Below, in pieces: positions 16,675 to 27,035 of a stretch of 64,000 bases of DNA. The first letter of the stretch is position 1; each line of letters opens with the position of its first letter. Source of the DNA: Qipengyuania polymorpha (GTDB lineage: Bacteria; Pseudomonadota; Alphaproteobacteria; Sphingomonadales; Sphingomonadaceae). The stretch lies in contig NZ_JAIGNK010000001.1 in assembly GCF_019711435.1 (NCBI RefSeq), forward strand, positions 620,001 through 684,000. The letters run 5' to 3'. The notes under the pieces were generated by a model. That model made no database searches. It had not been told where the DNA came from and saw nothing but the letters and a program-made list of their open reading frames with translations. The position numbers and the translations under genes are program-made.

Positions 16675-16680
16675 CATGTG

Positions 16681-16724
16681 AAAAGAGGCGAAACCGGCCC
16701 TTCCAGCGCGGTTCCGCCTCTTTT
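16681..16724 (-). terminator. Hairpin terminator after the SapC gene
   Basis: 16-bp inverted repeat (AAAAGAGGCG.AACCG with CGGTTCCGCCTCTTTT, one wobble on the minus strand) around a 12-base loop. The A/T ends allow termination in either direction. It isolates the small RNA promoter from the sapC transcript. Confidence 0.8.
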
Positions 16725-16762
16725 CGTCGTATCGTTGTCCCCCCGGATAGGGAGGCATCAAA

Positions 16763-17539
16763 TCAGTTTGCGGCAGCCGGCTGCGGAGCCTTGCCCTGCT
16801 GTGCCTGGCGCGCGAAGACGACGCGCATCAGTTCGAGCGAATAGACATGCGCATGGATGAGCATGAGCAGGCCGTTCTTGTGCCATTCGGCCAGCTTCTC
16901 GGCGCTGATGTCGCGCAGCTTTTCCTGGTCGACCATCTTGAAGCCGCGGTAGATGAAGGGCTTTTCCTCTCCTTCGCGCTGGATGGCGACTTCGCCGTCC
17001 ATCAGCAGGCCGGCATCCTTGAGTTCGGTCAGGAAGGCCTGCGTGCGCTGGGCCGACTGTTCGAAGTGCTGGCAGAACTCGAGGATACGGTCGACGGCAT
17101 TGGTCTTGTTGCCTTCGTCATCGAACAGGCGCTCGCCTTCGTCGAATTCGCCGACAGCACCGCTGGTCGGGTCGAACATCAGCGACAGGTCGGTCGCGTC
17201 CTGCTGCAGCTTGGCGAGCATGAAGGGGTAGCGGCGGATGTAGGCCGGGATGTAAACCGGCTCGGAGACCTTGCCTTCATCGTCGACAAAGGTGTTCACG
17301 CCTTCGTTGAGGCCCATGAGCGCCAGCGGCAGCGGGTTGTCGCCGGTCGAGAAGACGATGGGATAGTGGCGCTGCGCCTGCACGAACTCGTCGACGGTCA
17401 GCGGAATGGCGTGGGCCTTGGCGAGCCAGGGAGCGCTGTCGATGCTGCGCGTGCTGTAGTTCTTGTGGTCCTTGCTGTTCAGCGGCATCAGGTCGTTGAA
17501 GAACAGGGGCAATTGGGGCTGCTGCGGCGCGCTCGCCAT
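16763..17539 (-). CDS. SapC family protein
   Basis: 258 residues, soluble, no signal peptide. The conserved SapC-domain landmarks are visible: LMPLNSKDHKNY near the start, HYPIVFSTGDNPLPLALMG, VYIPAYIRRYPF and LFDDEGN. Despite the name, this family (PF07277) is not the peptide-transporter permease. In sphingomonads and Caulobacter relatives it is often linked to TonB receptors or tryptophan halogenases and its role is unclear. No such partners are adjacent here. It ends in a strong hairpin terminator. Confidence 0.87.
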   Translation of the reverse strand: MASAPQQPQLPLFFNDLMPLNSKDHKNYSTRSIDSAPWLAKAHAIPLTVDEFVQAQRHYPIVFSTGDNPLPLALMGLNEGVNTFVDDEGKVSEPVYIPAYIRRYPFMLAKLQQDATDLSLMFDPTSGAVGEFDEGERLFDDEGNKTNAVDRILEFCQHFEQSAQRTQAFLTELKDAGLLMDGEVAIQREGEEKPFIYRGFKMVDQEKLRDISAEKLAEWHKNGLLMLIHAHVYSLELMRVVFARQAQQGKAPQPAAAN

Positions 17540-17622
17540 GGGTAATCTCCGAAGTCTTTTCTAGTAATGGAATGAGGCGAACCATGCCCTGAAAGGGCAT
17601 CACGCGCCGGAAGTTGCGCCCC

Positions 17623-19071
17623 TTACGGGGTTGCGTGCGAATCCGCAAGCGGCACTAGCTTGCCCGGGTTAAGCAGGTCTTTAGGATCAAGCGCCTGTTT
17701 TACGGCTCGCATGACAGCCAGCGAGGTGGGGTCACCCAACCGCCCGAGCTCGTCTCGCTTGATCTGTCCGATGCCGTGTTCGGCGCTGATGGAGCCGCCC
17801 CATTCGGTCACCTTGTCGTGGACATAGGCGCTGATGGTTTTTCCCTCGCTCCGTTCCCATTCGCCACGTGTCGCACCGGCGGGGGCAAGGACATGGAAGT
17901 GCACGTTGCCGTCGCCGAGGTGTCCGAATGCAACGGCCTTCGTGCCCGGGAACTGCTGTTCGACCTCGGGTGAGATGGCTTCGACGAAATCCGCCATCTT
18001 CGCCACGGGCACCGAGATGTCGTGCTGCATGGCGGGCCCGATGGCGCGCTCCGCCGGGGCAATGGAGTCGCGCAGCAGCCAGAAGGCCTCGGACTGGGTT
18101 TCGTTCGCTGCGATAACGGCGTCCTCCAGCAGGTCAGCCTCGAGCGCCTCGCCGAGCAGTGTTTCGGTCAGTTCCTGCAAGGCGTCGGTCGCGCCGGTAG
18201 CCGCCACCAGTTCGATGAGGGCGTGCCACGCGTGCTCGCCGTCCAGCGGAGCGCGTGCATCTGGCATGTGGTCGAGAACCGCGGCGAGGCTGTGAGCGGG
18301 AACGGCCTCGAAGCCTTCCAGCGCATCGCCCGCCTGCGTCTCGCAATGCAGCAGCAACTTTCGCGCGTGCTGGAGCGAGGGGAGGCCTGCCCAGACCACC
18401 CGCCTGCCGCCGATTTCGGGGAGCAGCCGCAGGGTCGCGGCTGTCACGATGCCGAGTGTGCCTTCGGAGCCGATGAGCAACTGCTTGAGGTCGAACCCGC
18501 GATTGTCTTTCTTGAGCGGGGTGAGCGTGTCGAGCACGCTGCCGTCGGCCATCACTGCCTCCAGCCCGAGCACCTGCGCGCGCATCGTGCCGTGGCGGAG
18601 GACCTGTGTGCCGCCGGCATTGGTGGAGATAAGTCCGCCAATCGTCGCCGAGCCCTTTCCGCCAAGTGTCAGGGGAAAGCGCAAGCGGTGTTTTTCCGCC
18701 AGCTCGTGCAGGTTCTGCAGGATGAACCCGGCCTCGCAGGTGACCTGCATGGCGTCAGCATCCATTTCGCGCACAGCGTCCATGCGGCGAAGCGACAAAA
18801 GCACGGCTTCACCCGATGCGTCGGGCGTGGCTCCGCCGGACATACCGCTGTTCCCGCCCTGCGGTACAATCGGGACCGCGTAACGCGCGCACAGCTTCAC
18901 GAACGCGGCCACCTCGTCGGTCGAGGAGGGCGAGGCGAGACCCAGCGCTTTGCCGGTAAACCGCCCGCGCCAGTCGGTCAGCCACGGTTCGAGTAACTCG
19001 GCATCGCGGGTGAAACCGCGCGGGCCGAGCAGCGTGGCGGCATCTTCGAGGAAAGCATCATTCGTATTCAT
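17623..19071 (-). CDS. FAD-binding oxidase (glycolate/D-lactate dehydrogenase type)
   Basis: About 482 residues. The N-terminal PCMH FAD domain has the pyrophosphate loop IVPQGGNSGMSGG and LTLGGKGSATIGGLISTNAG. The C-terminal FAD-oxidase domain has GHLGDGNVHFHVLAP and SAEHGIGQIKRDEL. The pattern fits D-2-hydroxyacid dehydrogenases such as D-lactate, D-2-hydroxyglutarate or glycolate oxidase subunit D, which feed electrons to the quinone pool or an ETF. I chose MNTNDAFLEDA at 19071; in-frame ATGs at 19083 and further upstream are possible. The exact substrate is not decidable. Confidence 0.88.
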   Translation of the reverse strand: MNTNDAFLEDAATLLGPRGFTRDAELLEPWLTDWRGRFTGKALGLASPSSTDEVAAFVKLCARYAVPIVPQGGNSGMSGGATPDASGEAVLLSLRRMDAVREMDADAMQVTCEAGFILQNLHELAEKHRLRFPLTLGGKGSATIGGLISTNAGGTQVLRHGTMRAQVLGLEAVMADGSVLDTLTPLKKDNRGFDLKQLLIGSEGTLGIVTAATLRLLPEIGGRRVVWAGLPSLQHARKLLLHCETQAGDALEGFEAVPAHSLAAVLDHMPDARAPLDGEHAWHALIELVAATGATDALQELTETLLGEALEADLLEDAVIAANETQSEAFWLLRDSIAPAERAIGPAMQHDISVPVAKMADFVEAISPEVEQQFPGTKAVAFGHLGDGNVHFHVLAPAGATRGEWERSEGKTISAYVHDKVTEWGGSISAEHGIGQIKRDELGRLGDPTSLAVMRAVKQALDPKDLLNPGKLVPLADSHATP

Positions 19072-19228
19072 CGCTGCCGCCATGCCACACGGGGACACTG
19101 AAAAGCTACCACTTGCCATCGCAGCGCATTCAATTAAGCCGATATTCAATTGTCGGGGGGCATAGCGGCATCTTCACGCCCGCATGCGATTTCCCGCGCG
19201 GCCAGAGGAGCGATATCCGCATTCGATA

Positions 19229-19810
19229 ATGCCCAGCCTGCCGTTCCTCTTTGCGCCGCTTGCGCTGCTGTTACCGCTGGCATTGCCCGGCGCGCAGCCT
19301 GCCGGGGCAGAGGACATCGTGCCGGTGGCCGAGCAGGCGCGCGAACGTGACCGCAGCCTTTCGCCGCTCCCGCTGTCGCAGGATGCACCGGCATGGTCGC
19401 CGCTGTTCGACGGCGTGGCGCCCGCGAATGGCGAGCAGGTGCGCATCCAGCGCCGCGTGATCCTGCGTATTTCGCCCGCGCCCGCACGACAGAACCTTAC
19501 TGCCGAGGCTGCGCCTGCGCCGGTACGTCAGCGCATCGTCGAGCGGCCCGCAGGTAATTGCATCGAAAGCGCCGACATCGGCGGGGTGGCCGACCGGGGC
19601 GACAGGCTGGTGATGTTCATGCGCGACCGGCGCACGCTGGCTGCCAAGCTGGAGAAGGGCTGCAGCCCGCGCGATTTCTACCGTGGTTTCTACATGGAAC
19701 GCAGCGATGACGGGAAGCTGTGCGTCCGCCGCGACCGGTTGATGAGCCGCTCGGGCGCGAAATGCCAGGTGGCAAGCTTCACACAGCTGGTGGTCGAAAG
19801 GGTCGAGTAG
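19229..19810 (+). CDS. Exported hypothetical protein
   Basis: 193 residues from ATG 19229, or 208 from ATG 19184. The N-terminus PSLPFLFAPLALLLPLALPGAQPAGAE is a signal peptide. The mature part is Arg/Pro-rich. Its C-terminal half has three or four cysteines (CIESADIGGV, KGCSPRDFYRGFY, KLCVRRDRLM and AKCQVASF), likely disulfide-bonded in the periplasm. No family is recognised. A purine-rich AGAGGAG lies about 20 bases before the chosen start, which leaves the start uncertain. Confidence 0.7.
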   Translation: MPSLPFLFAPLALLLPLALPGAQPAGAEDIVPVAEQARERDRSLSPLPLSQDAPAWSPLFDGVAPANGEQVRIQRRVILRISPAPARQNLTAEAAPAPVRQRIVERPAGNCIESADIGGVADRGDRLVMFMRDRRTLAAKLEKGCSPRDFYRGFYMERSDDGKLCVRRDRLMSRSGAKCQVASFTQLVVERVE

Positions 19811-19860
19811 AGCCGTTTTCCTTGACTTTTGCGCCCCGATTGGCGAGAGGCGCGCACGGT

Positions 19861-19886
19861 AAGGGCCGCGTCTCAGCGGCCTTTTT
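19861..19886 (+). terminator. Intrinsic terminator upstream of the RhlE helicase
   Basis: GGCCGC, six-base loop, GCGGCC, then TTTTT, with an A-rich left flank. It ends the exported-protein transcript about 50 bases before the helicase ATG, or could act as a leader terminator for the helicase. Confidence 0.8.
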
Positions 19887-19934
19887 CCTGTTTCCTGAAG
19901 TTATCCTATCCCATTGGGGGCAATTGTAAGCCGC

Positions 19935-21296
<1,362 letters not shown>

Positions 21297-21299
21297 GGG

Positions 21300-23612
21300 C
21301 TATTCGGGCGCGAGCTTGACGAAGCTGTCGAGCACGCGCTTGGTGCCTGCCTTCTCGAACTCGATTTCGAGCTTGTTGCCTTCCTGGTCGGTCACGAAGC
21401 CGTAGCCGAATTTCTCGTGGAAGACGCGCGCTCCGATGGCGACATCGGTGCGCGGCTTGGCAGCGAAGCTGGCTGCGCTCCTGCCGCTTTCGGGGATACG
21501 CTTGGGCGAAGTGTCGTAGCCTGATGAAAGCGCGCGCTGCCATCCGGGACCGCGCGCGGTGCTGCGGTCGGGGCGGGCGCTCGAGACATGGGCGAAGGGG
21601 TCTTCGGTCTCGGTCCAGTTCGCGCGCCAAAGCGATGCGCCGCCGCTCATCGTGGTCTCGCTCTCGATATGCTCCTCGGGCAATTCCTCGATGAAACGGC
21701 TGGGAATGGAGCTGGTCCACTGGCCGTAAATGCGGCGATTTGCGGCGTGGAAGATGGTGCAGCGACGCTTCGCCCGCGTAATCGCGACATAGGCGAGGCG
21801 GCGTTCCTCCTCGAGGCTGGCGAGCCCGCCTTCGTCGATGGCACGCTGGCTGGGAAAGACGCCTTCCTCCCAGCCGGGCAGGAAGACATGGTCGAATTCC
21901 AGTCCCTTGGCCGCGTGCATGGTCATGATGGTGACCTTCTCGCCATCGTCTGCGCGGTCGTTGTCCATCACGAGGCTGACATGCTCGAGGAAGTCGGTCA
22001 GCGTCTCGTATTCCTCCATCGCGCGCGCGAGTTCGGTGAGGTTTTCGAGACGACCCGCGCTCTCGGCGCTGCGGTCCTTGTTGAGCATTTCCTCATAGCC
22101 GCTCTCGGTGATGACCGTACGGAGCAATTCGGAGGGCGTCACCTGCTCGGCCAATTCACGCCAATGCGCAAATTGCACCAGCAGGCCGCCCAGCGTGTTG
22201 CGCGCGCGGGCGGGCAGTTCGTCACTGTCGGCAAGGTCGAGTGACGCGGCGGCGAGCGGCTGCTGCGTTTTGCGCGCATGGCGGCGCATGGCCTCCAGCG
22301 TCTTCGCTCCGAGCCCGCGCTTGGGCTGGTTATAGATACGCTCGAAGGCGAGGTCGTCGGCAGGCTGGGCGATGGTGCGCAGATAGGCGAGGGCATCGCG
22401 GATTTCGGCGCGCTCGTAGAATCGGAAACCACCGACGATGCGGTAGTTGAGGCCAATCTGGATGAAGCGGTCCTCGAACTCTCGCGTCTGGTATTGCGCG
22501 CGGACGAGGATGGCGACCTCGTCCAAGGGCGCGCCTTCGCTTACGAGGCGTTCGATGGCCTCGCCCACACGGCGCGCTTCTTCGGGCGCATCCCACACGC
22601 CGACGATGCGCACCTTCTCGCCCGCCGGAAGTTCGGTCCACAGCGTCTTTCCGAGCCGCTCGCTATTCGCGTTGATTAGGCCAGAGGCGGCTGCGAGGAT
22701 TTGCGGGGTCGAGCGATAATTCTGCTCCAGCTTGACCACCGCCGCGCCGGGAAAATCCTTTTCGAACCGCAGGATATTGGCAACTTCTGCGCCGCGCCAT
22801 GAATAGATGGACTGGTCGTCATCACCCACCACGCAGATGTTCTTGCGCGCCTGTGCGAGGAGCCTGAGCCACAGATACTGGACCTGGTTGGTGTCCTGGT
22901 ATTCGTCGACGAGGATGTATTTGAAGCGCTGCTGGTACTGCTCAAGCACATCGTGGTGCTGGCGGAAGATGTTGAGCATGTGCAGCAGCAAATCGCCAAA
23001 ATCGCAGGCGTTCAGCGCTTTCAGCCGGTTCTGGTAAAGCTTGTAGAACTGCGCGCCACGGCCATTGGCATAGGCTTCGTTCTCGACCGCATCGAGGTCG
23101 CCCGGATTGAGCCCGCGGTTCTTCCAGCGGTCGATGAGACCGGCCAGCTGCCGCGCGGGCCAGCGCTTCTCGTCGAGGTCGTTGTCCTGGATGAGCTGTT
23201 TCAGCAGCCGCAGCTGGTCGTCGGTGTCGATGATTGTGTAATTGCTCTGCAGCCCGACCAATTCGGCATGACGGCGCAGCATCTTTGCCCCGATGGAATG
23301 AAATGTGCCGAGCCACGGCATGCCTTCCACCGCATCGCCAATGTGCCTTCCGACGCGCTGGCGCATCTCGCGCGCGGCCTTGTTGGTGAAGGTCACGCAG
23401 AGGATTTCGCTCGGCCATGCTTTCCGCATTGCGATGAGATGTGCGAGTCGTGCGGTAAGCGCGGCGGTCTTGCCCGTGCCTGCACCCGCCAGCATCAGCA
23501 CCGGCCCCTCGGTCGTCAGCACGGCCTCGCGCTGCGGGGCGTTGAGCATCGCCGCATAGGGCGGAATTTCGCCGTTTTCGGGCGATTGGGCAGGGGCAGG
23601 AAGGTCGGACAT
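21300..23612 (-). CDS. UvrD/PcrA-type ATP-dependent DNA helicase
   Basis: About 770 residues, superfamily 1A helicase. Motifs: LNAPQREAVLTTEGP, Walker A AGAGTGKTAALTARL, DEYQDTN, GDDDQSIYSWRGA, QNYRSTPQIL, THAAKGLEF-type MTMHAAKGLEFDHVFLPG and YVAITRAKRRC. The last 50 residues (VFHEKFGYGFVTDQEGNKLE) match the PcrA/UvrD C-terminal Tudor-like domain that contacts RNA polymerase. It unwinds DNA in nucleotide-excision and mismatch repair. The start at 23612 (MSDLPAPAQ) fits better than an upstream ATG that adds a Cys-rich leader. Confidence 0.94.
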   Translation of the reverse strand: MSDLPAPAQSPENGEIPPYAAMLNAPQREAVLTTEGPVLMLAGAGTGKTAALTARLAHLIAMRKAWPSEILCVTFTNKAAREMRQRVGRHIGDAVEGMPWLGTFHSIGAKMLRRHAELVGLQSNYTIIDTDDQLRLLKQLIQDNDLDEKRWPARQLAGLIDRWKNRGLNPGDLDAVENEAYANGRGAQFYKLYQNRLKALNACDFGDLLLHMLNIFRQHHDVLEQYQQRFKYILVDEYQDTNQVQYLWLRLLAQARKNICVVGDDDQSIYSWRGAEVANILRFEKDFPGAAVVKLEQNYRSTPQILAAASGLINANSERLGKTLWTELPAGEKVRIVGVWDAPEEARRVGEAIERLVSEGAPLDEVAILVRAQYQTREFEDRFIQIGLNYRIVGGFRFYERAEIRDALAYLRTIAQPADDLAFERIYNQPKRGLGAKTLEAMRRHARKTQQPLAAASLDLADSDELPARARNTLGGLLVQFAHWRELAEQVTPSELLRTVITESGYEEMLNKDRSAESAGRLENLTELARAMEEYETLTDFLEHVSLVMDNDRADDGEKVTIMTMHAAKGLEFDHVFLPGWEEGVFPSQRAIDEGGLASLEEERRLAYVAITRAKRRCTIFHAANRRIYGQWTSSIPSRFIEELPEEHIESETTMSGGASLWRANWTETEDPFAHVSSARPDRSTARGPGWQRALSSGYDTSPKRIPESGRSAASFAAKPRTDVAIGARVFHEKFGYGFVTDQEGNKLEIEFEKAGTKRVLDSFVKLAPE

Positions 23613-23730
23613 TTCTTCGGAACAGCTAGGGAACGCCAAGCCGCAACACAACCCCCGGAAGATGGCTTGCCGGAACTATCCCACTGTTCCAAGAGTAATA
23701 TCGCCAATGACACTCTCAGGAGAGATAACA

Positions 23731-24381
23731 ATGAAGAACATGATTCTTGCCGGCGCTGCCGCGCTGGCCCTCACCGCCGTGCCTGCTGCCGCAGATGACC
23801 ACATGGAAGACGAAGTGACCGTCTACCAGCTGGGTGAAGACCAGGTGGTGATCTACGACAGCTGGCCCGAAGAACGCCGCGTCATTTATGACGCGTGGCC
23901 CTATGGCGTGCAGGAATATTACTGGACGCTCGAACCGGCCCAGACCGAAGGCTGGTGGGTGCTGACCGATCCGCAGCGCGTGCGCATCTACGAAATGACG
24001 CCCGAACAGCGCGCCATGGCGTGGCAGCAGATCAACGCCCAGATGAGCGGCGAGAACAACGCGAGCACCACCGGCACGACGGCCCGCACCACGGCAGCCA
24101 CCACGACCTCGCCTGCACCGCGTTTCGTGCGCAGCGAAGTGACGCAGACGACGCCTGCCGGCTATAATGCTGCCGCTTCGGGGGAAGAACTCCCGGTTTG
24201 CACGCCCGACCAGCAGGATGGCTGCATCAACAGCTGGGAAAAGAACAAGACGGGCAACCGCCCGCTTGAGTACTGGCCGGGACGCCCGGCAAGCGAGATC
24301 GAAGGTCCGCTTCCGGCAACACAGGAAGAGTTCGACAGCATGTCCAAGTCGGATGACGATGACGGCGACGACGAAGAATAA
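23731..24381 (+). CDS. Exported acidic hypothetical protein
   Basis: 216 residues. ATG 23731 has a good site (CAGGAGAG) and gives MKNMILAGAAALALTAVPAAA, a Sec signal sequence. The mature domain is Trp/Tyr-rich (IYDSWPEERRVIYDAWPYGV, EYYWTLEPAQTEGWW), followed by a Thr/Ala linker, a segment with two cysteines (PVCTPDQQDGC) and a very acidic tail ending SDDDDGDDEE. It resembles uncharacterised exported proteins of sphingomonads. The function is unknown. The gene stands alone, between the divergent helicase and a terminator. Confidence 0.78.
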   Translation: MKNMILAGAAALALTAVPAAADDHMEDEVTVYQLGEDQVVIYDSWPEERRVIYDAWPYGVQEYYWTLEPAQTEGWWVLTDPQRVRIYEMTPEQRAMAWQQINAQMSGENNASTTGTTARTTAATTTSPAPRFVRSEVTQTTPAGYNAAASGEELPVCTPDQQDGCINSWEKNKTGNRPLEYWPGRPASEIEGPLPATQEEFDSMSKSDDDDGDDEE

Positions 24382-24427
24382 TCCGAACGTCCAGCACCGC
24401 TAGCTAGCCTGGCGGCGACGCTTGGAG

Positions 24428-24460
24428 GGGGCGGGTCCACCATGGTGGGCTCGCCCCTTT
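24428..24460 (+). terminator. Hairpin terminator after the acidic exported protein
   Basis: A continuous 13-bp stem with two wobbles, 24428-24457 (GGGGCG... pairing with ...CGCCCC, tetraloop CATG), followed by TTT. It lies between convergent genes. Confidence 0.6.
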
Positions 24461-24472
24461 GCTATGCGCAGG

Positions 24473-25018
24473 TCAGTCTTTCAGGCGCAGGATCGTGAGC
24501 TTGGCCTTGCCGACCTTGCGCTCCGCCTCGATGTCGAGCGCCTTTACTGCGATATCTTCGTCCTTGCGCGTTTCCAGCGCAATCCAGGTGGCCGGACCAA
24601 TCCAGCCGAGCCGCGCCATGCGGTCGAGCGCCACCTGTCCGGCTCCGGTATCATAGGGCGGGTCGAGGAGGATGAGGTCGTGCGGCGCCTTGGCCGGGCC
24701 GAGGCTCATGACCGAGCCTTGTTGCACCTGTGTCCGGGTGCGTGCGTCGAAAGTGTCGATATTGGCGCGGATGGCTTTCACCGCTTCGGCCTCTTGTTCG
24801 ACGAAGAGGCAATGGCCCGCACCGCGCGAGAGGGCTTCGAGCCCCAGCGCGCCCGAGCCTGCGAAAAGGTCGAGCACCGACAACCCCTCGAAACTTCCGA
24901 GGCGGCTGGCGAGCATGCTGAAGAGCGTCTCGCGCGTGCGGTCGGCGGTGGGACGCGTGAAATCGCCTTTGGGCGCGACCAGCTTTCGCCCGCGCCATTC
25001 GCCTGCAATAATCCTCAC
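24473..25018 (-). CDS. rsmD: 16S rRNA (guanine-966 N2)-methyltransferase
   Basis: 181 residues. MRIIAGEWRGRKL opens the protein. The S-adenosylmethionine loop is VLDLFAGSGALGLEALSRG and the catalytic motif IV is LLDPPYDTG. Both are diagnostic for RsmD, which methylates G966 of 16S rRNA during 30S assembly. Its start overlaps the stop of the upstream pseudouridine synthase by four bases (ATGA), so the two rRNA-modifying enzymes are translationally coupled. Confidence 0.95.
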   Translation of the reverse strand: MRIIAGEWRGRKLVAPKGDFTRPTADRTRETLFSMLASRLGSFEGLSVLDLFAGSGALGLEALSRGAGHCLFVEQEAEAVKAIRANIDTFDARTRTQVQQGSVMSLGPAKAPHDLILLDPPYDTGAGQVALDRMARLGWIGPATWIALETRKDEDIAVKALDIEAERKVGKAKLTILRLKD

Positions 25019-25782
25019 TGGCGGCCCCCGCGTCCAAGTTCACGCTTGAATGCCTGCACGTCGCCGCGCTTCAGCTCGACTGCCTGCCCGCGCGGCAGAT
25101 CGCCGAGATGGAACGGGCCATAGCCGATACGCAGCAGCCGGTTCACTTCGAGCCCGAGATGTTCGAGCACACGGCGCACTTCGCGGTTCTTGCCTTCGCG
25201 CAGGGTCATTTCAATCCAGCGGTTGCGACCCGAACCGCGCTCGAGGTTGGCCTCGATTTGCCCGTAACGGATGCCGTCGATTTCGATGCCTTCGATGAGG
25301 CTATCGAGCTGGTCCTGAGTGATGTCGCCGAAGGCGCGCGCGCGGTAGGTGCGCGGCACGCCGGTGGAGGGGAGCTCCATCGCGCGCTTCATCTCGCCAT
25401 CATTGGTGAGCAGCAGCAGGCCCTCGGTGTTGAAGTCGAGACGGCCCACCGGCATCACGCGGCCTGCGTCCTTGGGCAGGGCGTTGCGCAGCGCGGCATA
25501 GATGGTCGGGCGGCCCTTGGGGTCACGCTCCGCCGTCAGCAGGCCGGAGGGCTTGTGGAAAGCGAACAGCCGCGTCTCTTCCGCCTCGCCGACGGGCTTG
25601 CCGTCGACGGTGACGCCGCGCAGGCTTTCGAGCTTCACCGCAGGCGTGTCGAGCACCTTGCCGTTGAGCGACACGCGCCCGGCTTCGATCATGCGCTCTA
25701 CTTCGCGGCGGCTGGCCACACCCGCGCGCGCGAGCAGCTTGGCGATACGGTCGCCGGCTTCGGGGAGTCTGTTGTCGGACAT
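25015..25782 (-). CDS. RsuA/RluB-family rRNA pseudouridine synthase
   Basis: 255 residues. An N-terminal S4 RNA-binding domain (RIAKLLARAGVASRREVERM) is followed by the pseudouridine synthase domain. The catalytic Asp lies in VGRLDFNTEGLLLLTNDGE, and LREGKNREVRRVLEHLGLEV follows. Length and motifs fit RluB (23S U2605) best, although RsuA and RluE share this family. It is coupled to rsmD. Confidence 0.9.
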   Translation of the reverse strand: MSDNRLPEAGDRIAKLLARAGVASRREVERMIEAGRVSLNGKVLDTPAVKLESLRGVTVDGKPVGEAEETRLFAFHKPSGLLTAERDPKGRPTIYAALRNALPKDAGRVMPVGRLDFNTEGLLLLTNDGEMKRAMELPSTGVPRTYRARAFGDITQDQLDSLIEGIEIDGIRYGQIEANLERGSGRNRWIEMTLREGKNREVRRVLEHLGLEVNRLLRIGYGPFHLGDLPRGQAVELKRGDVQAFKRELGRGGRQ

Positions 25783-25800
25783 GGATGCGCGGTTAGGCGC

Positions 25801-26964
25801 TCAGTTGGCGGCGCGCAAGGCTTCCTCGACCGTCTCGTGATAGCGGCGGATACCGCCCTCCATCGTGCCAAGCGTCAGGTGCGGCACCGCGCCAGAGGAC
25901 AGACCCTGCTGGCCAAGCTCCGCCGCGCGAAAATCCTCGCTCGCGAACACGCCGCCGTCGAGCAGCGCCCAACTGCGTTCCCAATGGTCGCGCGCCTTGT
26001 CGGTGCTCGGGTGCTCGGGGATGAGCATAAAGTCTTCGACCAGCGTGCGGTCGTGCGCCTGCGGCATCATCACCATGAGGTTGATATAATCGGGGCTGGG
26101 GATGACCAGCGCGCCGGGCATCAGCTGGTAGGCGAATGTGATGACCTTGCGCATCTGCGCCATGTCAGTGAGGTCGACGCCCTCGAGTTCTTCGAGCCGA
26201 CCCACGGCGCTGCGCGAATGCGGACCGATCATATCGCCGCTGGTGACGCCATCCTTGAAGAAAGGACCTATGGTCTGCGCATGAAGCCGCGTGACATGGT
26301 AGCTTTCGAGGAAGGCATCCATGATGAGCTTCCAGTTGCCCGCAACCTCGTGCGTCTTGCGGCGGAAGAGGACATGGTCGGCCACGCCCAGCGCATCGAA
26401 ATCCTCGCCCAGTTTCTCGGCGAGGGTGAAGTCGGCGGTGTTTTCCTGCGGGCAGAACCAGATCATCCCGCCGGTTTCCTTCGAGGGCAATTCGACCAGC
26501 CCCATCGCGCCCTTGTCGAGATCCGGGAAAGTATCGGGGCGGGGCAGGGCGAGCAGCCGCCCGTCCACCGCATAGGTCCAGGCATGATAAGGGCAGACGA
26601 GCTTCTTCGTGCAGGCCACCTCATTGCCCTCGACCAGCCGCGTGCCGCGATGGCGGCAGACGTTGAGGAAGACATGCGCTTTGCCCTCTGCATCGCGCGT
26701 GATGAGCAGTGGTCGCCCGGTCGCATCATGCGGCACGGCCATTCCGGCCTCGGGAAGCAAGGCGCTGGGACAAAGGATTTGCGGCAGCCGGTCGTAGATG
26801 GCGCTCTTCTCGCGCGCCCAGTAATCGGGGTCGGTGTAGACATGCGCGGGCACGCTGGACTGCTTCAGCCCCTCGTGCTTCTTTTCCGCGGCGATATCGC
26901 GCGCCAGCTTCAGCATGCCGTCCGTAGGCCGCCGTCCGTCGAGCAATGAAGTCGGAACTCCCAT
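25801..26964 (-). CDS. Rieske-type aromatic ring-hydroxylating oxygenase, alpha subunit
   Basis: 387 residues. The Rieske [2Fe-2S] ligands are clear: CRHRG then, 17 residues on, CPYHAWTY. The C-terminal catalytic domain has the mononuclear iron region DAFLESYHVTRLHAQT, with two histidines. Such enzymes use a separate reductase to hydroxylate aromatic rings or, in some branches, demethylate quaternary amines. No reductase or ferredoxin gene is adjacent, and the neighbours (pseudouridine synthase, divergent AmpG) give no substrate clue. Confidence 0.92.
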   Translation of the reverse strand: MGVPTSLLDGRRPTDGMLKLARDIAAEKKHEGLKQSSVPAHVYTDPDYWAREKSAIYDRLPQILCPSALLPEAGMAVPHDATGRPLLITRDAEGKAHVFLNVCRHRGTRLVEGNEVACTKKLVCPYHAWTYAVDGRLLALPRPDTFPDLDKGAMGLVELPSKETGGMIWFCPQENTADFTLAEKLGEDFDALGVADHVLFRRKTHEVAGNWKLIMDAFLESYHVTRLHAQTIGPFFKDGVTSGDMIGPHSRSAVGRLEELEGVDLTDMAQMRKVITFAYQLMPGALVIPSPDYINLMVMMPQAHDRTLVEDFMLIPEHPSTDKARDHWERSWALLDGGVFASEDFRAAELGQQGLSSGAVPHLTLGTMEGGIRRYHETVEEALRAAN

Positions 26965-27035
26965 CGCGCCTGTTCCTTTCTCTCTCTTGGCGCTAGTGTC
27001 GCAAAAAATATACGAAAACGGAAGGACGCTAGGGC

